The position numbers and the translations under genes were made by a program. The notes beneath the pieces are model-generated. The model made no database searches. It had not been told where the DNA came from and worked only from the letters and a program-made list of their open reading frames with translations. From Bartonella bacilliformis Ver097 (GTDB lineage Bacteria > Pseudomonadota > Alphaproteobacteria > Rhizobiales > Rhizobiaceae), in assembly GCF_000709795.1 (NCBI RefSeq), contig NZ_KL503803.1, positions 304,476-368,475 on the forward strand: DNA of 64,000 nt. The letters run 5' to 3'. Of this stretch, positions 56,756-64,000 are shown piece after piece. Each line of letters opens with the position of its first letter. Within the stretch, counting starts at the first letter, position 1.

Positions 56756-57319
56756 ATGGTACAAAGTTCGAGTGCATTGCGTGAGCCAAGTATGGATGAA
56801 ATTTTAACATCTATTCGTGAAATAATCGAAGAAAATGCAATTCAGGCTGATCAGGTTTCAAATAAAGTCGTTATGACTAATTCTTCTTCTGAAAAGAACT
56901 CAACAGTACCGCTAGAAAGCCTTGATGAATCAGCTTTATCTGTTGATGATGCAATAAAAGCTTTAGCGGATCGTATTGGTATTCCCTCTGATGATGAAGA
57001 TTTATCTTTTGTGCATATGAAAAACAATGCGGAAGTAGAAAATAATACAGTTGGTTTGGATATGCAAAAGATGAAATTTTTCTCTGAAGAACAGATGTCT
57101 GTTCATAAAACAGGACAAGCTGATACCCATGTATCTCAGCAAGGGAACACGATTTCTGATTGTGTAGGATCGTCTGCATGTTTTGTTTCTTCTGCGGAGA
57201 AGATTGCAGAAGATATATTACGTCCAGCTATAGCAGAATGGTTGCAGCGTGAATTGCCTGTTGTTCTTGAGAAAATTTTGCGTGAAGAGATCGTTAAAAC
57301 AATTAAAAAATTACCTTAA
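56756..57319 (+). CDS. popZ: PopZ-family pole-organising protein (DUF2497)
   Basis: 187 residues with the two conserved ends of PopZ: the N-terminal helix REPSMDEILTSIREIIEENA (about 8-27) and the C-terminal EDILRPAIAEWLQRELPVVLEKILREEIVKTIKKL (about 150-186), joined by an acidic low-complexity linker. PopZ polymerises at the pole and binds cell-cycle and chromosome-segregation proteins; in Agrobacterium it gathers at the growth pole. The linker is short and Ser/Asp/Glu-rich rather than Pro-rich as in Caulobacter. It lies between tolC and valS as in other Rhizobiales. Annotated as DUF2497 in many genomes. Confidence 0.9.
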   Translation: MVQSSSALREPSMDEILTSIREIIEENAIQADQVSNKVVMTNSSSEKNSTVPLESLDESALSVDDAIKALADRIGIPSDDEDLSFVHMKNNAEVENNTVGLDMQKMKFFSEEQMSVHKTGQADTHVSQQGNTISDCVGSSACFVSSAEKIAEDILRPAIAEWLQRELPVVLEKILREEIVKTIKKLP

Positions 57320-57484
57320 ATTCTAGGCAGTCATTATTTTTAGCGGTCGGGTATTTTATTTACCATAAAAAGCGATTTTTCAGTTTTGCAAGCTGTTTTA
57401 AGTAAGTAGCTTATAGACCATGTGATTAGGTATTCAATCATAAGTTGTGTTTTTGGGGAACGCTGGTAACAAGTGGGTAGAAAA

Positions 57485-60211
57485 ATGCTAGAAAAAACCT
57501 ATGACGCTGCTGCCGTAGAGCCACGTATTGCGAAGCAGTGGGAAACACGTGGTGCTTTTAAAGCAGGAGCAGGTTCAAAACCGTGCACAGAAGCTTTCTG
57601 TGTTATGCTTCCGCCACCAAATGTAACTGGTTCATTGCATATGGGGCATGCATTAAATGCAACAATTCAAGATATTATGGTGCGTTTTCAGCGGATGCAT
57701 GGTAAAAATGTGCTATGGCAGCCTGGCATGGATCATGCAGGGATTGCAACGCAAATGGTGGTTGAACGTCAACTTGCAGAGCGTCAGGAACCAACTCGCC
57801 AAGAAATGGGGCGAGAAAAATTTATTGAGCGTGTTTGGAAATGGCGCCATGAAGCTGGTGGCATCATTTCTAGTCAACTGCGGCGTCTTGGTGTTTCATG
57901 TGATTGGTCGCGTGAGCGCTTTACAATGGATGAAGGTTTATCAGAGGCTGTTCGTGAGGTTTTTGTTAGGCTTTATAAGCAGGGGTTAATATATAAGGAC
58001 AAGCGTCTAGTTAATTGGGATCCAAAATTATTAACAGCTATCTCGGATCTTGAAGTTGAGTCAAAAGAAATTCAAGGTCATTTATGGCATTTTAGGTATC
58101 CGCTTGAAGGTAAAATTTTTGATCAAGATGATCCTACAACTTTTATAATAATTGCGACAACACGTCCTGAAACAATGCTTGGTGATACAGGAATTGCAGT
58201 TAATCCTAGAGATCATCGCTATAAAGATCTCATAGGTAAAAATGCTATTTTACCATTTGTGGGGCGTAAGTTATTGATTGTTGGTGATGATTATGCTGAC
58301 CCTGAAGAAGGAAGCGGTGCTGTAAAAATCACGCCGGCACATGATTTTAATGATTTTGAAATTGGGCAAAAGAATAATTTGCCTTTGATCAATATTTTTA
58401 CGCAGAGAGCTAAAATATTTTTGCGTGATAATGAAGCATTCTTTGATGGTTTGGTTGTATCGGATCAATTAAAAGCGTTGGTAAAGGATCTAGATCAATC
58501 TGATCGTTTTGTTGCGCGGGATCGAATTGTTTCTCTTATGGAAGAAGGGGGATATTTAGTAACAGTTGATGATCATTTGCATACTGTTCCTCATGGTGAT
58601 CGAAGTGGGGTTCCCATTGAACCGCTTTTAACAGATCAATGGTATGTCAATGCTGAAAAATTAGCAAAGCCAGCGATAGAGGTTGTTCATCAGGGAAAGG
58701 TGCAATTTGTTCCGGATAATTGGAAAAAAACCTATTTTAATTGGATGGAAAATATTCAACCGTGGTGTATCTCTCGCCAATTGTGGTGGGGACATCAGAT
58801 TCCTGCTTGGTATGGTCCTGATGGTAAGGTTTTTGTTGAAAAAAATGAAAAAGAGGCGTTAGCTTCAGCTTTATCTTATTATAGCAAAGAAGTTAAACTA
58901 ATTCGTGATAAGGATGTTTTGGATACTTGGTTCTCATCAGCTCTTTGGCCTTTTTCGACTTTAGGTTGGCCTCATAAAACTACTGAATTAACGACATTTT
59001 ATCCAACATCTTTATCGGTTACCGGATTTGATATTATTTTTTTCTGGGTTGCTCGTATGATGATGATGGGTATTCACTTTATGGGTGAGGCACCTTTTCC
59101 AATCGTTTATGTTCACGCTCTTGTACGGGATTCACATGGCGCGAAAATGTCCAAGTCTAAAGGAAACATTGTTGATCCATTAGAGCTCATTGATCAATAT
59201 AGTGCAGATGCGTTGCGTTTTACCTTAGCGATTATGGCAGCACAAGGTCGTGATGTAAAACTTGATCCTTCTCGTATTGCAGGTTACCGCAATTTTGCTA
59301 CAAAATTGTGGAATGCGGCTCGGTTTGCAGAAATTAATAACGTTAAGCATGATTTAGCGTTTAAGCCAGAACAAACAAAACTTGCATTTAACCGTTGGAT
59401 TTTAACAGAATTATCTAAGACGGTTTCGATAGTGACTTCTAATATTGAAAATTATAAATTTAATGAAGCTGCTAGCGCACTTTACCGATTTATTTGGAAT
59501 GCATTATGTGATTGGTATCTTGAATTTCTTAAACCTATATTTCAGGGAGGAGATGAAGATTCTAAGAAAGAAGCACAAGCATGTACTGCTTGGGTACTAG
59601 ATGAGGTTTATAAGCTTCTCCATCCTTTTATGCCCTATATAACAGAGGAGTTGTGGTCGCTTACAGCAATGCCAGGTACAAAGCGTGAAGAGATGTTGGC
59701 ATTGACACAGTGGCCACAGATAATATTTGCAGATGAAGAAGCTGCAGCTGATGTTAATTGGCTTATTGATATTATTAGTGGTATTCGTTCTATTCGCTCT
59801 GAGATGAATATTCCAGCAGCTGCACTTGCACCTCTTGTTATCATCACGGAAGGTGGAGAAGAAATACAGGAACGTGTACAACGTTATGAGGCTATTCTTA
59901 AGAGGTTAGCACGTGTTGGGACAATTTGTTTTTCTAACAAAATTCCAGAAAGATCAGCCCAAATGATTTTAGGAAAGGAAACTTTTTATTTATTGTTGGG
60001 GCAGTTGATTGATTTAGATTCTGAACGTACACGCTTGATGAAAGATATTAGTAAAATCGAACAAGATATTGAAAAAATATCAATTAAATTAAACAATCCA
60101 AAATTTATAGAAAATGCAAAACTAGAAATTGTTGAAAGTGAACGTAAAAGAATCCTAGAATTGTACGCTGCAAGAGAGAAGGCTTCTGTTGCTTTAGAGC
60201 GGCTGGCTTAG
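57485..60211 (+). CDS. valS: Valyl-tRNA synthetase
   Basis: Charges tRNA-Val. From ATG 57485 it has 908 residues; GTG 57473 would add four. The HIGH motif is PPPNVTGSLHMGHALN, editing domain with TTRPETMLGDTGIAVNP, KMSKS as GAKMSKSKGNIVDP, and a C-terminal coiled-coil arm (LIDLDSERTRLMKDISKIEQDIE to the end) that is specific to ValRS. Zinc-binding cysteines are not essential in this class. Last gene of the pcm-tolC-popZ-valS string. Confidence 0.96.
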   Translation: MLEKTYDAAAVEPRIAKQWETRGAFKAGAGSKPCTEAFCVMLPPPNVTGSLHMGHALNATIQDIMVRFQRMHGKNVLWQPGMDHAGIATQMVVERQLAERQEPTRQEMGREKFIERVWKWRHEAGGIISSQLRRLGVSCDWSRERFTMDEGLSEAVREVFVRLYKQGLIYKDKRLVNWDPKLLTAISDLEVESKEIQGHLWHFRYPLEGKIFDQDDPTTFIIIATTRPETMLGDTGIAVNPRDHRYKDLIGKNAILPFVGRKLLIVGDDYADPEEGSGAVKITPAHDFNDFEIGQKNNLPLINIFTQRAKIFLRDNEAFFDGLVVSDQLKALVKDLDQSDRFVARDRIVSLMEEGGYLVTVDDHLHTVPHGDRSGVPIEPLLTDQWYVNAEKLAKPAIEVVHQGKVQFVPDNWKKTYFNWMENIQPWCISRQLWWGHQIPAWYGPDGKVFVEKNEKEALASALSYYSKEVKLIRDKDVLDTWFSSALWPFSTLGWPHKTTELTTFYPTSLSVTGFDIIFFWVARMMMMGIHFMGEAPFPIVYVHALVRDSHGAKMSKSKGNIVDPLELIDQYSADALRFTLAIMAAQGRDVKLDPSRIAGYRNFATKLWNAARFAEINNVKHDLAFKPEQTKLAFNRWILTELSKTVSIVTSNIENYKFNEAASALYRFIWNALCDWYLEFLKPIFQGGDEDSKKEAQACTAWVLDEVYKLLHPFMPYITEELWSLTAMPGTKREEMLALTQWPQIIFADEEAAADVNWLIDIISGIRSIRSEMNIPAAALAPLVIITEGGEEIQERVQRYEAILKRLARVGTICFSNKIPERSAQMILGKETFYLLLGQLIDLDSERTRLMKDISKIEQDIEKISIKLNNPKFIENAKLEIVESERKRILELYAAREKASVALERLA

Positions 60212-60765
60212 TTATTTTCTGGTTCATTATTATATTATTATAATAAATTTGGGATTTTTAATGCTTTATTTTATCGTGGGAAAACATTTCAAATGTGTAT
60301 GCAAAAATTCATGATTAGCATGTGACAGTAAGATGAAATCAGGTGATTTTGATAAAAAATAATGGATGCCACAAGTGGACAATGGCTGTGAAGGTTTTTC
60401 TAAAAAAATATTTTAAAGATAGGGGATGAAAAAAATTTGTAGCAGGTAATGCAGTGATATTCGCCTGCAACCAAGAAAGGAAATTTTCTTGCTCAGACTA
60501 TACCTGGAAATATGGTACTGCAAAAAAGAAAAGTAGCTCGTTGTTCAGCACTATTAATTGCAATTTACAATAAAGTCAGTACAGGAGCTAAAAATTAGCG
60601 TCATTTTATGAAAAGGTAAATTTTTGTTATTTAAAATAGAATGCGTGGCAGAATTGTTAGATAGCTGATTATAGAAAGCAGCTTGTTAGTTATGATTTGG
60701 GCGTAGAAATTTAGCCTTTTATTATATGGTCTGTAATAGAGATAGCCCAAACACAGCATCACAAT
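60212..60765. other. Intergenic region between valS and the glutamate-type ABC operon
   Basis: About 550 AT-rich bases with no credible gene. Near 60645 the text GTGGCAGAATTGTTAGAT resembles the D-arm of tRNA-Leu but no anticodon or acceptor can be folded. An AT-only inverted repeat (TTATTATA/TATAATAA near 60227) follows valS. Confidence 0.5.
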
Positions 60766-61512
60766 TTAATGACTGAGGATTTTTGATAAAAACTCTTGCG
60801 CACGTGGAGTTCTATTCTGTGGATTAGAGAAAAATTCTTCAGATGAACAATCTTCGAGAATTGCCCCTTGATCCATAAAAATTATGCGCTTCGATACTTT
60901 TTGTGCAAAACTCATTTCATGAGTTACACAAATCATTGTCATGCCTTCTTCTGCTAAGCTCGTCATGACGTCTAATACTTCACTTACCATTTCAGGATCT
61001 AAAGCAGAAGTTGGCTCATCAAAAAGCATAACAAGTGGATCCATAGTTAAAGCACGAGCAATAGCAACACGCTGTTGTTGACCTCCAGAGAGTTGACCAG
61101 GGTATTTATCTTTATGTTCAATAAGCCCAACACGTTCAAGGTATAATAAGCCACGTTCAAGGGCTTCTTTTTTGCTACGCTTTAAAACCTTAATTTGTGC
61201 AATTGTTAAATTTTCTGTGACAGATAAATGTGGAAAAAGCTCAAAATGTTGAAACACCATCCCTACATGACTACGTAGTTTAGGTAAATTTGTTTCTTTT
61301 GAGTGAACTGGTGTTCCATTAATCCAGATTTCACCTTTTTGAAAAGGCACCAGAGCGTTAATAGTTTTAATAAAGGTTGATTTACCTGATCCCGATGGTC
61401 CGCAAACAACAACAACCTCTCCCTTATCGATATTGGTGGTGCAGTTTTTAAGAATATTAACTTCGCCGTACCAATTGGAAACATTTTTAATTTGGATCAT
61501 ATGAGTAGACAT
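60766..61512 (-). CDS. gltL: Polar amino-acid ABC transporter ATP-binding protein
   Basis: Energises uptake of glutamate/aspartate or a related polar amino acid. From ATG 61512, with AGGA upstream, it has 248 residues; a longer reading from 61584 would overlap the permease gene. Walker [11 protein letters not shown]-loop [13 protein letters not shown], signature LSGGQQQR, Walker [13 protein letters not shown] and the H-loop VTHEMSF are all intact. Named by membership of the gltI-gltJ-gltK-gltL-type operon; substrate specificity is inferred. Last gene of the operon. Confidence 0.93.
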   Translation of the reverse strand: MSTHMIQIKNVSNWYGEVNILKNCTTNIDKGEVVVVCGPSGSGKSTFIKTINALVPFQKGEIWINGTPVHSKETNLPKLRSHVGMVFQHFELFPHLSVTENLTIAQIKVLKRSKKEALERGLLYLERVGLIEHKDKYPGQLSGGQQQRVAIARALTMDPLVMLFDEPTSALDPEMVSEVLDVMTSLAEEGMTMICVTHEMSFAQKVSKRIIFMDQGAILEDCSSEEFFSNPQNRTPRAQEFLSKILSH

Positions 61513-61523
61513 TTTTTTTCCTG

Positions 61524-62240
61524 TTAGCGAATAATGGATATTTTTTTCTGTAGATACAAAACTATCTGCGATAATGTAAAGCAAATGCCGAAGTAAAAAA
61601 CGGCTGCTAAAATATAGGCTTCTGGTTTCACACCAAAATTGTTAGAAACAAGATCAAAGCCATTCAAGAGACTATTACCACTGATTGCATAGACAAGAGT
61701 TGTATCCTGAAAAAGGATGATAACCTGTGTTAAAAAGACTGGCAGCATGTTTCTAAAAGCTTGGGGAAGAATCACAATGTACATATTTTGCCAATATGTC
61801 ATTCCAAGTGCTTGTCCTGCTTGTTTTTGCCCTTGCGAAATTGAGTGTATGCCGGCGCGCATAATTTCTGCAAAATAAGCAGCTTCAAATGCAGTAAAGG
61901 TAATGATTGCTGAATTGTTGGCACCGATTGATGTGCCGATCAAGAAAGGTAAAAGCACAAAAAACCATAAAATAACCATAACAAGAGGTATTGAACGCAT
62001 GGCAGTTATGTAAATTGTAGCAAACCAGAAGAGAGGTTTAATAGAAGAAAGTCGCATCATTGCCAATAATACGCCGAAGATAAGTCCAAATACTGTTGCT
62101 ACAAATGTTAAAAAAACACTAAAAAGAAGACCTGAAAGAATATAAGAATGGAATATCTCAAAAGTAAAAAATGAAAAATCGAAACTTGAAAACTCAAAAG
62201 GAAAATAAGACCAAAAATCAGAGCTCATGAAATCTATCAT
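61524..62240 (-). CDS. gltK: Polar amino-acid ABC transporter permease
   Basis: 238-residue HisM-type membrane subunit, one of two permeases. About five hydrophobic helices and the EAA loop [27 protein letters not shown] are visible; [21 protein letters not shown] precedes it. The gene is 1 bp from the next permease in transcript order and 11 bp before the ATPase gene, so they form one transcript. A longer start is unlikely. Specificity inferred from the operon. Confidence 0.92.
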   Translation of the reverse strand: MIDFMSSDFWSYFPFEFSSFDFSFFTFEIFHSYILSGLLFSVFLTFVATVFGLIFGVLLAMMRLSSIKPLFWFATIYITAMRSIPLVMVILWFFVLLPFLIGTSIGANNSAIITFTAFEAAYFAEIMRAGIHSISQGQKQAGQALGMTYWQNMYIVILPQAFRNMLPVFLTQVIILFQDTTLVYAISGNSLLNGFDLVSNNFGVKPEAYILAAVFYFGICFTLSQIVLYLQKKISIIR

Positions 62241-62241
62241 A

Positions 62242-62994
62242 TCAACGCTCCTGTGTCTTTAAATTAGGAATTTTAAGCATTTTCTCCATTATTGCCATCA
62301 TAACAAATATGAACAATGATATGATAATATAGAGAATTGTAACTAACATGTAATTTTCATAAACGTGACTTACTTCTTCAATCGTTTGATATTGAAATTG
62401 CATTAGTTCATGAATAGAAACGGCGAATGCTATAGATGAATTTTTTACTATACCCATTGCTTCTGAGGTAAGGGGTGGCAAGATAGTACGAATAGCACGG
62501 GGTATCATAATATAGCGATAACTTTGATAAGTAGTAAATCCCATTGCCATGGTTGCATAACGTTGTCCAGAAGGGATAGATTCAATTCCTGAGCGAACCT
62601 GTTCTGCGATACGTGCGGATGTAAAAAAACCTAAAGCACAGGTTATTAATATAATTGGTGAAAAATTCATTGCTGGTGGATAAATTTTAGGGACGACAAA
62701 ATACCATAAAAATACTTGTACCAGCAAAGGAATGTTACGCATGATTTCTATCCAGATTCCGCCTATAGCGCGAAATGTGTTATTGATCACGGAAGTATTG
62801 GGCAGAGTCCGCACTGTTCCTATGATAACACCGATAAATACAGCTAATATTAATGAAGAAATAGATAATACAGCTGTATTTTTAAAGCCATCAAGCAGCG
62901 TATCTAAATAGGTCTGATTTATACCAGAGGTCCCAAGACATCCAGCTACTGGCATTTGAGTAAGATCATCTAAGCAAAGGAAAGAAAAGTCCAT
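62242..62994 (-). CDS. gltJ: Polar amino-acid ABC transporter permease
   Basis: HisM-family membrane subunit. From ATG 62994 it has 250 residues; the frame is open to 63051 with two more ATG codons (63051, 63021), both without a good ribosome site, whereas AGGAAA lies about 11 bases before 62994. Membrane helices start near residue 38. TSARIAEQVRSGIESIPSGQRYATMAMGFTTYQSYRYIMIPRAIRTILPP carries the EAA loop. It partners the next gene and the GltI-like binding protein upstream. Confidence 0.9.
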   Translation of the reverse strand: MDFSFLCLDDLTQMPVAGCLGTSGINQTYLDTLLDGFKNTAVLSISSLILAVFIGVIIGTVRTLPNTSVINNTFRAIGGIWIEIMRNIPLLVQVFLWYFVVPKIYPPAMNFSPIILITCALGFFTSARIAEQVRSGIESIPSGQRYATMAMGFTTYQSYRYIMIPRAIRTILPPLTSEAMGIVKNSSIAFAVSIHELMQFQYQTIEEVSHVYENYMLVTILYIIISLFIFVMMAIMEKMLKIPNLKTQER

Positions 62995-63090
62995 TAATCT
63001 ATATTTCCTAAAGTTAGTCATCCCTTGAGTTAGGATGAAAAAATTAGTCATATTTTACATATGCTAAACGTGTTGAAAAATTAACGCAGA

Positions 63091-63129
63091 AACAACCACA
63101 CTTATAATTTGAAAATAAGTGTGGTTGTT
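63091..63129 (-). promoter_or_regulatory. Long stem-loop between binding-protein gene and permease genes
   Basis: A perfect 15-bp inverted repeat AACAACCACACTTAT / ATAAGTGTGGTTGTT with a 9-base loop, just after the stop codon of the substrate-binding protein gene. No U-tract follows on this strand. Such hairpins protect the upstream message and reduce downstream expression in other binding-protein operons. Confidence 0.75.
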
Positions 63130-63139
63130 CTTTTAAATT

Positions 63140-64000
63140 TTATAGGCTGTTTTCTGTATAATCTTCTTTAGGTTTATTATTAGGCTTTTCCCAAGCATGT
63201 CTTGTTGATTCTGATAAAGGAAGACCTATAACAGTATTTGTAGGAGGGATTGGTTCCATAAACCATTTATTGTATAACTTTTCAAGTGAACCATCTTTGA
63301 TTTGGCTTACGATACTATCGTTGATTGCCTGTTCAAAATTTTCATCCTCTAATCGGAGCATACAAGCAATAGGTTCAACTGAAAGTACAGAATCAAGAAT
63401 CATGTAATCAGATGGATTTCTTGATTTAGAGATACTTCCAGCAAGAATTGAAGAGTCCATAATAAACGCGTCAGCACGACCGGATTCTAATAACAAAAAA
63501 CTATCTGCATGATCCCTGCCGTTAATGACTCTGAAGTTAATGTTTTTTGCACGTCCATTTTGACGAATAAGCTGAACAGCTGTTGTTCCAGTGGTCGTAG
63601 CGATTGTTTTTCCATTTAAATCTTGGATAGATTTAATGCCAGAGTCTTTTTTAACAGCAATTCGAACTTCTTCAACATAAGTTGTATAAGCAAATGCTAC
63701 AGATCTCCTACGGGCGATATCGTTTGTTGTAGAACCACACTCAAAATCATAAGTGCTATTTTGCAACAGAGGAATTCGATTTTGTGATGTGATAGGAAGA
63801 TAACGAATTCTGATTGGTTTTCCAATTTTTTTTGAAATGTCATTAATAATGTTTTCTGCCATTTCTGTATGGAATCCTGTATATTTACCATTACCAAGTG
63901 CATAAGCTAAACCTGAAGATTCGCGAACACCTAAAGTGATTCTTCCTGTTTGTTTAATTCTCTCAAGTGTATCATTTTGAGCGTGCGCAACACTCACTAT
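63140..64000 (-). CDS. gltI: Polar amino-acid ABC transporter substrate-binding protein (partial, N-terminus outside window)
   Basis: Periplasmic binding protein, glutamate/aspartate-type. The visible part begins in the signal peptide, SVAHA/QNDTLERIKQTGRITLGVRESSGLAYALG, and the rest of the leader is beyond position 64000. The SBP_bac_3 fold is clear: GFHTEMAENI, YDFECGSTTNDIARRRSVAFAYTTYVEEVRIAVKKDSG, GKTIATTTGTTAVQLI and GRADAFIMDSSILAG. Cys near FECGSTTN matches GltI-type proteins. Followed by the hairpin and the permease genes. Substrate named by family only. Confidence 0.92.
   Translation of the reverse strand: MVSVAHAQNDTLERIKQTGRITLGVRESSGLAYALGNGKYTGFHTEMAENIINDISKKIGKPIRIRYLPITSQNRIPLLQNSTYDFECGSTTNDIARRRSVAFAYTTYVEEVRIAVKKDSGIKSIQDLNGKTIATTTGTTAVQLIRQNGRAKNINFRVINGRDHADSFLLLESGRADAFIMDSSILAGSISKSRNPSDYMILDSVLSVEPIACMLRLEDENFEQAINDSIVSQIKDGSLEKLYNKWFMEPIPPTNTVIGLPLSESTRHAWEKPNNKPKEDYTENSL

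Overview
This window reads as a chromosomal segment of an AT-rich, host-adapted alphaproteobacterium of the order Rhizobiales (Hyphomicrobiales), most likely a Bartonella. Three things support this: gene orders typical of the order (acpXL to lpxXL, glyA-nrdR-ribDEH-nusB, DUF177-plsX-fabH-ihfA, pcm-tolC-popZ-valS), long AT-rich gaps of 300-800 bp, and a secreted protein of the PF07598/DUF1561 type, a family I know from pathogenic Leptospira and some Bartonella. The genus is inferred, not proven. No insertion sequence, prophage, CRISPR array or rRNA was seen.

Layout. 1-11.3 kb: a cut-off gltX on the minus strand, then comEC, rpiA, a DUF2059 exported protein, gor, a class II DAHP synthase, nadE and a second gltX on the plus strand. 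11.3-16.4 kb: an RhlE-like helicase and NAD kinase on the minus strand, tRNA-Arg, tRNA-Val, cpdR, an hsp20 with a probable ROSE-type RNA thermometer, and tRNA-Pro. 16.9-24.6 kb: sufA, then the very-long-chain lipid A acylation cluster (lpxXL, adh, two ketosynthases, acpXL) and maeB. 25.1-29.8 kb: one giant coiled-coil gene resembling the Rhizobiales growth-pole ring scaffold. 30.5-36.2 kb: hfq, hflX, a Wzz-like protein with a degenerate P-loop, ctaA and argC. 36.5-41.1 kb: glyA-nrdR-ribD-ribE-ribH-nusB. 41.1-50.8 kb: bamE, DUF177-plsX-fabH-ihfA-merR, thrS, yidD and an IscU-like gene, folE, tRNA-Leu and a lipoprotein hydrolase. 50.8-54.0 kb: a sparse accessory stretch holding the PF07598-like secreted toxin candidate, bounded by tRNA-Asn. 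54.2-64 kb: tRNA-Cys, pcm, tolC, popZ, valS and a polar amino-acid ABC transporter (substrate protein cut by the window end).

How the genes fit together. Most of the window is housekeeping. Three themes stand out. (1) Envelope: the acpXL cluster has an active and an inactive-looking ketosynthase side by side and no fabZ gene, and it ends in the lipid A acyltransferase. (2) Polar organisation: a PopZ homologue and a candidate growth-pole ring scaffold lie in the same window. (3) Host interaction: the 639-residue secreted protein has a signal peptide, a lectin-like N-terminal half, a furin-type RSKR/S site at the domain boundary, and a C-terminal half with papain-like Cys, His and Asn motifs. 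That is the layout of an AB toxin and is the most interesting item here.
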